Below are positions 24,536 to 35,292 of a stretch of DNA of 64,000 nt, one piece after another. Source of the stretch: Lunularia cruciata (taxonomy: Eukaryota; Streptophyta; Marchantiopsida; Lunulariales; Lunulariaceae); contig OX419757.1 in the NCBI GenBank assembly GCA_948567375.1, positions 18,848,001 through 18,912,000 of the forward strand, in the 5' to 3' direction. The position numbers were made by a program, and so were the translations under genes. Every line of letters begins with the position of its first letter. Positions within the stretch are counted from its first letter, which is position 1. The notes beneath the pieces were generated by a model. That model saw only the letters and a program-made list of their open reading frames with translations. It did not search any database and was not told where the DNA came from.

Positions 24536-25097
24536 GACAAAGTAACCACAACTGCAACCGCAAACCGGAACCACAAATTGCAATTGCAAGTACCTCACCA
24601 AGTGCCAATACCAATTGAGCACCCCAAGTGCCAATACCAAAAGAATATCACCCACTAATGTAACTAAGATAAGTATACTAGGAGAAAGGGCAACTTGTAA
24701 TCTGCCATCACAACACGCATTCTCACGGTCTGCAGGTCATCACTTCTTACCTCACTAGAGAGAAACAAAGGTAGTCTGACTGGTCATCACTCAAGCCTCA
24801 CTATCGAGAGCACACCAGAGCACCAACACTCAAAATTCATAGCACCTCACACAAACGTGGTGTACAAACAAGAAGTAGAGAATAGAGGGAGTCCAATCAC
24901 AAGAAATCTAAACAAAACCCTCCATCTCATAAAGCAACACAGGACCGACTCTACCACCATTTGGCATTTGACATAAGAGAAGTTTGTATCTACGTCCTAA
25001 GCTACTAAGATCACCAAGAATGGGATCAAATTGCCTCTCCTAGCCAAAGCTACAAGTGTATAGATAACAATGGGCTTGTCACTAGGACAACAAGTGA

Positions 25098-25165
25098 GGG
25101 TGGCTAGTTGGCTAGCGCACCAGTCTAGGAAGAAGAGATCTAGAGGTCAAACACGATTGTGCACA
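25098..25165 (+). other. tRNA-like (A box/B box) segment, antisense in the MP-1 leader
   Basis: Plus-strand sequence has a GGCTAGTTGGCTAGCGCA segment (A-box/D-arm like) and, about 40 nt later, GAGGTCAAACAC (B-box/T-arm like). The same module lies antisense in the leaders of MP-2 and MP-3. It looks like a tRNA-derived (SINE-type) piece rather than a working tRNA. Confidence 0.5.
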
Positions 25166-25799
25166 ATCTAGCAAGATGCGAAAATTTTGCCAAACAATGA
25201 CCAAGATCTACTCTAAACTAGCTAGCCTCATGCCAACTGGCTTGTTGGCTGTTCTAGCTCGTCTAGGCCTTAGTAGCCTCTTATAGCCCACAGCCCTATG
25301 CCTCAAAGCCTCTAAATGCTAGAAGGCTTTCTTCTTGCCACTTCAAACCTCCTCTAAATTTGGCAAAACTCCTCCAAATCTAGCCAAAATCTGACATAAA
25401 CCCTAAATTTGGCTGACCGCCAAATCCTATGCTAACTCTCTACTTGAGCCAAACTGAATTAACGGGTTTTCCCAAGTCACAAAATCACAAGAATAGGTTC
25501 CAAACTCCACCTTCAATTTTACTTTTTGAGCCCAACTCGCAACAAATTGGTCTTGCCTTCACCTCTTGAGCTCAAAATCACAAACCATTACTCAAAAATT
25601 GCTCCTTCTTTGCTCAAAAATTGGCTAGCACTTCCGCACACCATTTGCCTTACTACCAAATCTGCATCAACAATGAGCTTCTGCACACCAGGGAAAACTT
25701 GAACTTTGATAGAGCTACCAACGATCCACTGCACTTGGAGATACGACCAACACTTGTAGTTTTTGCACCCAATTTCTCCCTGATTTCACTTCTTTAATG

Positions 25800-26249
25800 T
25801 AATCAGATAGTTTACAACTCTCAAATCAACTCAACTCAAATCAGTACTTGATCTATCACTTTATAAACCATCAACAATCGGGCATTGATTACAATCAAGC
25901 CACACCCACCCTAGCTAAGAGAATCCAAGTGACGCTCGCCGGCCTCTGTCCACCATAGCTATGAACTCAAAGGCTCAACATCAAAGAAATGAGCTCTCTG
26001 GAGTTGCACTTTGAAAGTATACCCCTGGAATTGAGCTACGTCCAAAACCCTAATGGTCTTGCTGACAACACACTCAACGGTGCAAATGGTGCAAAGTGAC
26101 GGTGGGCCCTATTGTGAAGTCAATACCCCAAACACAAAATCTGACTGTCAAAAAATAGTCTATAGGAAACTGCTGAAATACCTCTAACTACTATCACTAC
26201 ACCTCTAATGTCCAAGCAATCTAGATGCGACACTACAAATGGTCCAACC
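25800..26249 (-). repeat. MP-1 terminal repeat A1
   Basis: 5' long repeat of MP-1, ending (minus strand) CTGATTA then ACATTAAAGAAGTG. The internal partner reads CATTTCTTTGATGT, so the self-complementarity seen in MP-2 and MP-3 is kept with two mismatches. The first bases before CCATTTGTAG are degraded, so the outer edge is approximate. Confidence 0.85.
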
Positions 26250-26491
26250 AAGGAAACTTCATTCTAAAAGTTGTCTACTTTGTTTACAAGCTAAACTAAC
26301 CTTTAACTTGGTATGCAACTTACCCAATTTCTGGAAGGTACCTTTAGGCTTCACACCAAGAAGCTCCTAGATACTTCTAGAACATTCTACCAAGAAACTT
26401 CCTTGATATTTCTAGAATATTCATAAAATTTCTAACTATATTTAGCTTATCTTATTAATTCATGAACTTCTGCTAACTCCATATTATTACA
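26250..26491 (-). repeat. Left-hand part of the G3 3' LTR, split by MP-1
   Basis: Read on the minus strand it starts TGTAATAATATGGAGTTAGC at 26491 and runs to AGAATGAAGTTTCC next to MP-1. It continues at 15736-15575 on the far side of MP-1. Confidence 0.85.
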
Positions 26492-26985
26492 TATTACCCC
26501 ATCACTAGTTGGTGATATCTTCATTGCCATGGAATCTTTGGGACTTATCTGGCTATTTTTTCATTTTGGAGATGAGAAAGAGGTTCCTATTTGACATTGT
26601 GAAGAGAACACCCTTTCCAAAGGATCTTATATTCAAGGTGTCATTGATGGCCATGTGAGATACCACCACATGCAAGTATACAATCAACTTTGTATTCTTC
26701 ATGATCTTTGATAAGGATGGATGGAGGAGAGGATTAGAAACAAGTGGGAAGAAGGATTTAAAAGAAATGGAAGAAGAAAAAAAGGTTTGAAATAAAGGGT
26801 TTTAACGTCAAAAAATATAATAAAAGATGGATATGCATATTATTGGGAAGTGCAGGTTGGTAAGCAAGAAGAGAAATGATCTAAATAATATCAAATGGAC
26901 CTATCTAATTAGTAGCAAGTTTACAAACTTGAGTGTCAAATAAGAGAGGAAGGTTATTGGAGAAAGCATGACCTTATCACATAGT
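26492..26985 (-). pseudogene. G3 integrase C-terminus and chromodomain
   Basis: Minus-strand sequence matches the end of family G: the ATCACTAGTTGGTGAT region, the chromodomain segment with FGKGVLF and CQIGTSF-like readings, and the integrase tail, all highly degraded. It is colinear with 52740-53200 (element T). It ends where the plus-strand LTR of G4 begins, so only the 3' end of G3 remains. Confidence 0.75.
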
Positions 26986-28856
26986 TGAAATTTAAAAATA
27001 TGGAGTTAGCATGCAAGTTAGCAAATAGGCTAAATTAGCCAAGAAATATAAGAATATTCTAGAAGCATATAGGAAACTTCTTAGTGCCTTCTGTGTATTG
27101 AATTGAGTAATGTATATCCAAGTAGGCAGCTTCTAAAGAATTTTTTTGGCTAATTTAGCTTGCATGCCAAGTAGATGGCTCTTAGGGAGAAGCTTCCAAA
27201 GAACCTTCTTGGTTGGCTTAGCTTGCACTCTAAGAAGCTATCTTCTAACAAGAAGCTTTCTTGGGAAATTTCCCAAGAGCCTTATATGTTTCCTAAAAAC
27301 ACCAAAGCCTCAAGCTCATGATAGGAATTTGGAGTTTCCCTCATTTGAGAGTCCCAATGTGCTCTTCTACTTTGATCTTCCATTCTCCTATTTCTCTCCT
27401 TGGTCTTTTACATTGGTATAGGATAGATGGATTTTATAGACCACCAAATCCACTTCCCCCAAACCATTTGGATTTCCATGTCCATGTACTATCCAAGCAT
27501 CATTTAATACTTTGGGTAAATTTTTTTGAATGTGATCACCTTGTCAAATGAACCATTGATGCTTTTGATTGTAAATTATAGAGAGAGATAAACATGTTGC
27601 ATCTATGTGTTAACTTAGATAATTATAAATAGTTTGATAGTAGTAGGCATGGCGATAATACCAAAGTTATCATTATTATGTAGTAACAAATTGATTACTC
27701 ATTGTTGGAAGAGAGAAATCATCAACAACAACAAGAGCATCTAGAGAGAGCATCATTTTAAAAAGAAGAAGAGGAAATTAGATTATTGAAGCTTTAGGTA
27801 TCTAAAGGTAAAAATCTCCCACGTGTAGTGGAGAATTTTGTATTTTATTTCAAATATTATTTTGAAACTACAAATCTTCAAGATGAACAAAGATAAATTT
27901 TCTTGGCTTCAAGCCAATTGGATGGAGTGGCAAAACTATGGTGGCAATTTTGAGTGGAGCCAGCTCAACTACAATTTGTTGCATTAATCTCAACATGAGA
28001 AGAATTCAAGAATGAAATAATTGGGAGATTCCAAATTATAAATGTTACACAAGCCGCACAAGATAGATTAGCATAATAGAAGTAAGTTGCTTTTGTGAGG
28101 AGTTATATCACTCAATCCAAAACACCATAATGCAAATTCTAGAGATACTAGAAGATGAAGCTTTGGATTGATTTGTGAGAAATTGAAGTCATGGACCAAA
28201 TTGAAAGTGACCATGCAAGAGCCCAAGCACTTGGAAGAAGCCATGCTGTTGGCTAAGCGCTTTGATTCCTTTATTGCCACAGCTTGGTCTTGATCTCAGC
28301 CTTAATAGAACTTGCCAACACACTATATAAAAATGGAGGAGCCGGCACCAATGGGGATTGATATTGTCCAATAGAGACCACTTGGCACTACATATAAAGA
28401 GAGATTGTAACAAAATAATGGTAACTTTTAATATTGCCAAATTAGGCATCCACTCAAGAACAAATGACCTTGAAAAATTGCTCAAATAGAATTCATGGAG
28501 TGCAATGATCAAGGAAACAAAGAATCCTAATAGAGATATCAAACCATCTATTGGGAACTTGATTAGTTCCAATGGTATTGAAAGCTTGACGTATGCAATT
28601 TTGGTTCACTTGCAAGGTATGGTATCTAATCATGGTTTTAAAATTTTAGTTAACTATAGAAATTTGATGAATTACATGTCCATCCAATTAGCAAAGAAAT
28701 TATGTATTCTTATCAAGCCAATATTTGGAAGTAGATTGCTAATAGTAGATGGTAGAAGGAGTTTTTCACTTTGTACCTCACATCTTGTTACATTTAAGAT
28801 TAGGAAGGAGTATTTGGAGTGTATGAGGTTTGTAATAATGCCTCTATACCAATCTG
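26986..28856 (+). mobile_element. Truncated family G element G4 (LTR, gag, start of protease)
   Basis: The LTR runs 26986-27412 and ends TTTTACA, followed by a degraded primer site TTGGTATA. Gag begins near 27650 (ATGGCGATAATACC, matching the G2 start at 1230) and is full of stops. A zinc-knuckle region is not clear. The protease piece at 28505-28856 reads LISSNGIESLTYAILVHLQG and KILVNYRNLMNYMSIQ, with the active-site Asp changed to Asn. Similarity ends abruptly at FVIMPLY, and nothing further of G is seen. Confidence 0.85.
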
Positions 28857-29726
28857 CTTCAATTTTGTCAATTTGTCTCATGTGATTCATTTAGCATTCA
28901 TTTTTTGGAATCTCTCAATTATTGCACTCTTGAATTCTTTCCATATCAATAGAATAGAAAAGATGTGGCTTCACTACATACTCTTATACTTCAAAACCTT
29001 GGTTTTTGTTGCTTTGCTCATCCCACATCAAAGGAATGGATATCATCCTCTTCAAAATTACTTTGCACGTGGCAATTTAACCAAAAGACCTATTATTATC
29101 ACCTGATCATCTTGGACCATATAAAAATTTACCCTAACTCATGCATCTAGAATGAATACTCAATACTCATTTTAAGTGAAGTATTCATCCTCTTGTGCCA
29201 TTGCAAGGACATATCTTTGATGGCATCATAATTAATTATTCTTTATTTAAAAAGTGCAATAAATTACATAGTAATCCTTGTTGCATCTAAATTAATACTA
29301 CACTCATAAATGAATAATTAAAATAAAGATTGGCTGACCAAATTTAAGCAGAACCTCATTAGTATAATGAGAGTATGTGAAAGTTAGAATGCACTAATAT
29401 AAGGTTAGACTAAGATCCAAGTTCTTGCACTCTTGCCAAAAGCCTCTTGTCCCACACTCAAAATTCCTTGGTCAAATAATAATACCAAAGAATCCCATTA
29501 TAGTTCTATCAAAGGTTCTCAAACATGATGAAAAGGTAAGAGAAGAATTAATTATGGAAACTGGTAGTTTTATCAACAACAAACCCTAGAAGAGAGTATA
29601 TCAAATGCCACTTGCAGATTTCCTAGTAAAGGAAACTCATCTACATAAAAGATATTTCAATAAGTGAAACTTCTAAAAGCTTGTGATGAGATCCTTAAAT
29701 CTATTTGCACTCCAAAACAATGTGAG
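28857..29726. other. 870 bp with no clear feature
   Basis: AT-rich sequence between the broken end of G4 and the LINE remnant. Short frames on both strands match nothing recognisable. Part of it may be the 3' region of the minus-strand LINE. Confidence 0.5.
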
Positions 29727-30190
29727 CTAAGTATAGATATAAAATATCTCTTTAGAAGCTAAAGGTGAGGAAGGATAACTAAAAGGCCATCTCTTACATT
29801 TTAACACCTTGATTCTCAAGCCTATAAGATGAAGTGTGCTAGTCAAGTGATCAAAGGCTTTCCTAATCTTGTATACATGACCAAAATATGTGTATTGTCT
29901 ACCAAAGAGGTACAGATCTAATTTGGTATGGCTAAAGTAATAATAAAAATAATCTAAAAAATGAGCCAAGCAAAAACTTGTCCTCCTTAGGGGATCTCCT
30001 TATCATGTATTTGCAATAGAATCATGACTCCCTAATGCGATAAGCCAAATTAGTTGGAAGGAGTAGAAGGAGAACCATACAAGCACTAAAGAAAAGGAAT
30101 AAGAATTTGCTAAGATCCACTAGCCTCCTTGAGCTCTCTAAAGATGAATATGTGAGACATTTTTAAAATTATTCTTAACACCACTTGCAA
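29727..30190 (-). pseudogene. LINE-type reverse transcriptase remnant
   Basis: Minus-strand reading gives, in order, a GSHDSI-like piece, GDPLRRTSFCLAHF (the GDPL...LAHF block of non-LTR reverse transcriptases, about 29995-29955), and KAFDHLTSTLHLIGLRIKVLKCK (about 29870-29800), which matches the block after the catalytic ADD box. The ADD box itself is not readable. This is a non-LTR retrotransposon, unrelated to the LTR elements. Many stops make it a pseudogene. Confidence 0.7.
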
Positions 30191-30649
30191 GACAATCTAA
30201 TTTGGATAGATATCTAATCATGCTTAGATGCCAAGTGATACAACCTCTAGATGTAGCAACTAAAATTAAATATGGACTATCATGCAATTTTAAGTAAGAA
30301 TGATGTTGAGAGATAATGGTATGACTAAAGATTCAATAAGACCTCCATAAGAGCAATCATCATACTGCACTTGCTCTTTCTCTATTGTTAAAAGTCAATG
30401 AGTATCTTGGACCTAATTAATTGATATAAGAATCTCCTCTTCTTCATTGTTATAGCCACTAAGAACAATTCTTTAAAACCATAAGAGAATTTATTTTCTT
30501 GAAAGAAATCTCTAAAATGCTCAGAAATTATCCTTGACAACTCCCTAGGAGAGGTATAAGGCCATGTAGAATGCATAGGCAAAAGGTGATATATCAAGAT
30601 ATAATAACTCTTGAAGGTAATACTAGTAGAAGATGTGATAGAGAAAAGG
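30191..30649. other. 460 bp with no clear feature
   Basis: AT-rich flank between the LINE remnant and MP-2. A minus-strand frame at 30388-30660 has no recognisable motif; an upstream part of the LINE may lie here. Confidence 0.45.
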
Positions 30650-30654
30650 AGGAA
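30650..30654 (+). repeat. Target-site duplication of MP-2 (left)
   Basis: AGGAA immediately before A1; the same AGGAA lies immediately after B2 at 41212-41216. A 5-bp duplication is typical of Ty3-type DDE integrases. Confidence 0.75.
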
Positions 30655-31093
30655 TGTCATGCCATTTGTAGTTTCGCATCTAGCTGCTCAAACACTGGAG
30701 TTCCAGTGATAGTAGTTAGAGTTATTTCAACAGTTTCTCAAGGACTACTTTCCGACGGTCAGACTTTGTGTTCAGGGTACTGACTTCATGGTGGGGCCCA
30801 CCATCACTTTGCACCATTTGCACCGTCAAGTGTGCCGTCAGCGGGACCGTTAGGGTTTCAGAGTCCAGGAGGTATAGTTTTGAAGTGAGCTCCAGAGAGC
30901 TCACTTCTCTGATGTTGAGCCTTCGAGTTCCTGGCTATGGTGGATAGAGGCCGGCGAGCGTCACTTGGATTCTCTATGCTTGAGTGGGTGTGGCTTGACT
31001 GTAATCAGTGCCCAGTTGTTGGCAGTTTATAGAGTGACAGATCAAGTACTAATCTGAGTTGAGTTGAGTTGAGAGTGTTAAGCAATCTGATTA
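30655..31093 (+). repeat. MP-2 terminal repeat A1
   Basis: 439-bp 5' repeat starting TGTCATGCCATTTG and ending AATCTGATTA. It holds an odd palindrome around GGTGGGGCCCACC, repeated GCACCGT motifs, a TATA-like box, and the hairpin GTGAGCTC-CAGA-GAGCTCAC at 30885-30904. A2 (40666-41106) is its 3' copy, with small insertions and deletions. Confidence 0.93.
30873..30915 (+). promoter_or_regulatory. Probable MP-2 promoter: TATA-like box and start region
   Basis: TATAGTTTT at 30873 is followed 28 nt later by TCACTTCTCTGATGT (30901-30915). That spacing is usual for plant polymerase II initiation, and this 15-mer is exactly the one complementary to the sequence after A1. The hairpin at 30885-30904 overlaps the proposed start. 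The same arrangement is present in A2 and in MP-3. The start site is inferred, not measured. Confidence 0.6.
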
Positions 31094-31107
31094 CATCAGA
31101 GAAGTGA
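31093..31107 (+). other. Self-complementary primer site just after A1
   Basis: ACATCAGAGAAGTGA is the exact reverse complement of 30901-30915 inside A1 and sits where the primer binding site of an LTR element belongs. It does not match the usual tRNA-Met site beyond ATCAGAG. Tf1-type elements prime reverse transcription from the 5' end of their own RNA bound at this place (established knowledge). Application here is inference. Confidence 0.65.
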
Positions 31108-32367
31108 AGTTATGGGGAAATCGGGTGCAAGAACTGTGAGTGTTGGTGGTATCTCCAAGCTTGGTGGATCGTTGGTAGCTTGATTCAAGTTCAGTGTTTC
31201 CCTAGTGTGTAGAACGTCAATTGATTGATGCAGATTTGGCAATTAGGCAGACGGTGTGCGGAAGTGCTGGCCAAATTTCAAGCAAAGAAGGAGCAAATTT
31301 TGAGCAGTGTTGTGATTTTGAGTTCAGGAGGTGAAGGTATGACCAATTTGCTGCGAGTTGGGCTCAGAAAGTCAAATTGAAGGTGGAGTTGGGAAGCTTT
31401 TTTCATGAATTTGTGATTTGGAAAAACCCATGTTGTGAATTTGGCTCGAGTGGAAAGTTAGCGGGGGATTTGGCGGACGGCCAACTTTAGGGTTTACGTT
31501 AGATTTTACGTCAGATTTTGGTTGGGATTTACGTCAGATTTTGGCCAGAAATGGAGGAGTTTTCAGTGTTTGGCCAAATTTGGAGGAGGTTTGAAGTGGC
31601 AACAAGAAAGGCCTCATTTGGCTGAATTCCGGCGTTTCAAGGCATAGGGTTGTGGGCTATGAGAGGCTACGAAGGCCTAGAAGGGCCAGCAAGCCAGCTT
31701 GATGGCGTGGACTAGCTAGTTTAGAGTAGATCTTGGTCATTAGTTGGCAAAATCTGTCTTTCCTACTAGATTGTGCACAACAAGGTTTGACCCCTAGATC
31801 TCTTGTTCCTAGACTTGTGCCCTAGCCAACTGGTCCACCCTCACTTGTTGTCCTAATGGCTGTGCCCCTGTTATCTATACACATGTAGCTTGGGCTAGGA
31901 GAGGCAGTTTGATCCCATTCTTGGTGATCATTGTAGCTTAGGAATTAGATCCAAACTTCTCTTATATCAAATGCCAAATGGTGGCAGAGTCAATCCCGTG
32001 TTGTGTTATGAGATGGAGGGTTTTTGTTTAGATTTCTTGTGATTGGACCCCTTCCATTCTTTGCTTCATGTTTGTGTGAGGTGCCCTGATTTTTGAGCGT
32101 TGGTGCTCTGGTTTGCTCTCGGTGGTGAGGCTGGAGTGATGACCAGTCAGACTACCTTTGTTTCTCTCCGGTAAGGCAGGAAGTGATGACCTACAGATCA
32201 TGAAAATGTGTGTTATGATGGCAGGTTACAGGTTGCCCTTTCCCCTAGTGTAGTTATCTCAATTAGAGTTACATTAGTGGGTGGTGCTTAGTTGGTGTTG
32301 GCACTTGGTGGGGCTCTTGCGGTTGCAATTGGTGGTTCGGGTTTGCTATTGTGGTTACTTGGTCACG
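31108..32367 (+). other. MP-2 untranslated leader
   Basis: About 1.26 kb between the primer site and gag, conserved in all three MP copies but without a consistent reading frame. It includes the antisense tRNA-like module (31772-31845) and a TGGTGGCAGAG sequence at 31979-31989 that resembles a tRNA primer site but is 890 bp too far from A1. Confidence 0.7.
31772..31845 (-). other. tRNA-like (A box/B box) segment, antisense in the MP-2 leader
   Basis: Read on the minus strand: GGGTGGACCAGTTGGCTAGG (A-box/D-arm like), then about 40 nt later GGGGTCAAACC (B-box/T-arm like, plus 31784-31794). The spacing fits a tRNA. The anticodon stem is poor, so it is more likely a tRNA-derived or SINE-type module. 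Confidence 0.5.
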
Positions 32368-34050
32368 ATGGAGTTCTTTGGAGATTCCAGAGGAGTTAGC
32401 CCTGCAGTACGTAGTGGGTTTACTTGGAGTGGTGCTCGGTATCAGCCTGTATCTCAGGTCCCAATGAGGGAGGAGATTGACTCTAAATTGGAGTTTGACA
32501 CAGGAGCTGATTCAGTTGAGAGTGCACTTGGTGTGTCCGCACCATTGTTGTGGGACATGGACGAGATTTATGGGGCCTCCAAAGGCCCTAGGCGTAACTC
32601 TGGTACAGTGGGTACCATTGAGTTGGATGACTTCATCCAAGAGTTTGATAGTTGGTGTGATCTGCAATAGATGCGGAACCCAAATTTTTTCACACCCTTC
32701 ATGGCATGGAAGAGGTTGTTTCAGCACTTGGAGGGTCCGCCGATGGATGACTACTATGAGTTCAAGAGAGCTCATTTGGAGGAGATCGAGTTATGGAGAT
32801 AGTATTGGTCTCCACACTATGTCTCCATCACTTCAGGCTTGGCGGCCAGGAGTAGATCGGTTGTACCTACGAGTTCTAGCTCGAGTAGTGTTGGTGGAGC
32901 TAGTGGAGGTGCACTTGCTAGAGATAGTGCTACTACGAGTAGAGGTACCGCTACTGGAGGTGGTGTGGTACCGGGGTTTAACCTCATGGTGGAGTTCTTC
33001 CTATGTTTGAGGTAGAACTACCAAGGAGTGCGGACTGACAAGCTGAGGAGCTTGCAAGAGTTCCAACGGAAGGTTGGAGAGAGCCTACGTAAGGCATTCA
33101 CTTGCATGAGGCGGCTGATCAGTTTCACTCAAGGAGTTACTGAGGCCCAGGCAGTCCAGTTTTGGTATAGGATACTAGACATGGAGTTACGACGTAGAGT
33201 TTGTGATGCTAGGTTGTTGCAGGCTACTTTGCCCACTTTGGCAGTAGTCTTTGGTTTGGCTGAGCGTATTGAGCTCAATATGGTGGAGGAGAGAGTGGTG
33301 ACATTTGGATTTGGTAGGGAGACCTCATCCACGGCTGTGACTTCTTCTAGAGTGCAGTAGAGCGCACCACGCCTAGTTGGTTTTCAAGGACAAGGTGGAC
33401 AGCCCAGATCCTATGGAGCGAGTGGAGGGCCTAGTGGAGTTAGACCCTTACCCTCATTTTTGAGTCAATAGCAGCCAGTGAGTGGTGGTGTTGCTTGTTG
33501 GACTTGTGGTGGACCTCACCATAGGAGAGAGTGTACTCAGGGCAGCGGACCTAATACTTTTGGTGCATCACAGCTAGCACAAAGGAAGTGTGAGCACTGC
33601 CACAGATTTGGTCACACTAGTGACCGGTGTTTTGACCTACACCCAAAGTCACGGAGTGGTAGGGCTGCTATGGCAGGTGATAGAGGAGCTCCAGTTCATG
33701 GAGGACGAGGTGGTAGAGGTGGTGGTAGAGGATCTACACCTAGTAGGGGTGCAGTACCTGCCCTTACTTTTGACACAACTATGGCTACTTAGATTGAGCA
33801 GTTGGAGCAGAGATTGGCTTGTATGGCTATTGCTCAGAGGAGATCAGATTCGGGTGCTGAGGCTTCCACCTCATATGTTGGTGATAGAGATGCTTTGGAC
33901 TTCATGTGCGAAGCAGCACAGGTGGATGCATCTGCCGCAATGACTAGGAGTGTAGTATGTGCTCCAGAGCCAAGAGAAGCATCAGTGGAGTTGGACCCAC
34001 AGAGAGGAGAGGTTGGGAGATAGGTCAGACTTCCCCAGTCTTTCACGCTA
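32368..34050 (+). pseudogene. MP-2 gag with two zinc knuckles
   Basis: ATG 32368 opens MEFFGDSRGVSPAVRSGFT, the conserved N-terminus. A capsid-like region follows (FLCLRxNYQGVRTDKLRSL near 33000), then a Ser/Gly-rich linker and two zinc knuckles: CWTCGGPHHRREC (33496-33534) and CEHCHRFGHTSDRC (33589-33630). A Gly/Arg-rich stretch (about 33700-33740) could bind nucleic acid. TAG codons at 32668, 32800, 33013, 33358, 33469, 33790 and 34021 interrupt one otherwise continuous frame. Sibling copies have CAG, CAA or CGG there. Confidence 0.9.
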
Positions 34051-34059
34051 TCTGAGGCA

Positions 34060-35292
34060 TTGCAGACAACATCCATGGTTCCTAAATGTCCCAGTGCAGG
34101 TGTGGTAGGTGGTGATGGAGTACATGATGGAATACCTGCTAGTCAGCCACCTGCTACTACAGAGACTGAGTCTAGCATGATGTTGGAGGCGGCTCAACTG
34201 ATTATGCGGCGTCCTTTGTTTTCGGCCAGTGATATGTTTACATTGGGAGTGGACCTAGCCCCAGTATTCCGGTTGGCTGCCACATTATTCCGGTTGGCTG
34301 CCACATTATTCCGGTTGGCTGCCACATTGTGTGAGAGCAGGGATGGTGCAGTTCCTACTACTAGAGCAGAGGTGGTTGGTAGTGGAGCTGACTTGGTTGA
34401 GGAGCATGGGATCCATTCAGTGACCAGTGGTTTATGGCAGGCAGCAGCGGCTAGACTGGAGGAGTTGCCAGCTAGACCGGCCTTTGAGAGAGCACGGTTC
34501 ACACCTGGTTTTGTCCTATTGGATAACCAGAGGGGGATTTTTTGTTTGGTGGGACCTTTAGGGAAGGTCAGTACACCACAGAGAGTCTTGTTAGACTCTG
34601 GTGCACAGCTCCTTATGTTGGGGAAGGCTGAAGTTGTTAATCTAGAGTTACGGAAGAGCAATGTGGAGAGGTGTCCATTTCAGATCCAAACATCTCTAGG
34701 TGGTGGTTCGACACAGTACATCATACGTGGAGAGCTTGTTGTCTAGGTTCAGCCTGGTCATCCGACTGATAGCTCAATGGTGAGAGCTCAGGCAATTACG
34801 ACAATAGCTAAGTCATATGATGTGCTAGTTGGGGGAGCAGTGTTATACCCCATGGGTTTCAGCATTGACTATTGGGAGGAGATAGCCTCTTATAGGTCTG
34901 GTGAGGGACGGGTATGTCGCCTACTAGTACGCTTCAGTAGTGGCAATCTTGGCTCACTACAGTCCGAGACCATGGCAACATCAGTTTTAGCTTTCAATGG
35001 TGCAATTACTTGGCCTAGTGACTTGTTGGAAGGAAACGCCTATGTAGAGGATACTCCAGTACCAAAGGAGATCACTTGGCTTTGGAGTACGAGTGGGATT
35101 GTTCTATCCACCTTGGATGTTCCATTGTGGAGTTCAGAGGAGGCATTGTAGCAGCATGCAGATCAATTGGTGCAGCAGGCTTGGAGTGGAGCCTTCATAC
35201 CATCAGGAGATGAGTGTGAGGATGAGCCTCCAGAGGCAATTTGCTTGACACCTCTGGATACCACACTCATTGCTTGGCAATATCCAGTAGAG
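34060..35292 (+). pseudogene. MP-2 aspartic protease and linker
   Basis: The active site reads RVLLDSGAQLLMLGK with Asp codon at 34594-34596; DSG is intact. The second motif DVLVGGAVLYPMGFSIDYW follows near 34820-34880. A 7-residue unit FRLAATL is present three times in tandem at 34267-34329, where MP-3 has one. TAG stops at 34744 and 35149 are CAG in MP-3. The region after 34900 is a linker of unknown role leading into the methyltransferase in the same frame. Confidence 0.88.

Larger units (their letters stand above)
15737..26249 (-). mobile_element. MP-1: methyltransferase-PHD Ty3-like element, decayed copy
   Basis: A 10.5-kb element on the minus strand inserted in the 3' LTR of G3. In element order it has repeat A1 (26249-25800), leader, gag, protease, C5 methyltransferase, reverse transcriptase, RNase H, integrase, PHD finger, then B1 (16386-16279), A2 (16278-15838) and B2 (15837-15737). 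Its length and terminal order match MP-2 almost exactly. No clear target duplication was found, and the exact first base of A1 is uncertain by several bases. Catalytic residues of protease, methyltransferase and reverse transcriptase are all mutated. Confidence 0.9.

Noticed and set aside
25098-25165. Functional tRNA gene
   Set aside because: The acceptor and anticodon stems do not pair well; only box-like elements are convincing.
31979-31989. TGGTGGCAGAG as the tRNA primer site of MP-2 (also 58420 and, on the minus strand, near 24950)
   Set aside because: It partly resembles the initiator tRNA-Met site, but it is about 890 bp after A1 and two central bases differ. The site directly after A1 has a better explanation as a self-primer. 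If the real LTR were B-A-leader (1.4 kb), this site would fit, so I keep it as an alternative only.
34194-34661. 155-codon minus-strand frame in MP-2
   Set aside because: It lies opposite the gag-protease frame and its repeats mirror the plus-strand triplication; it is not a gene.
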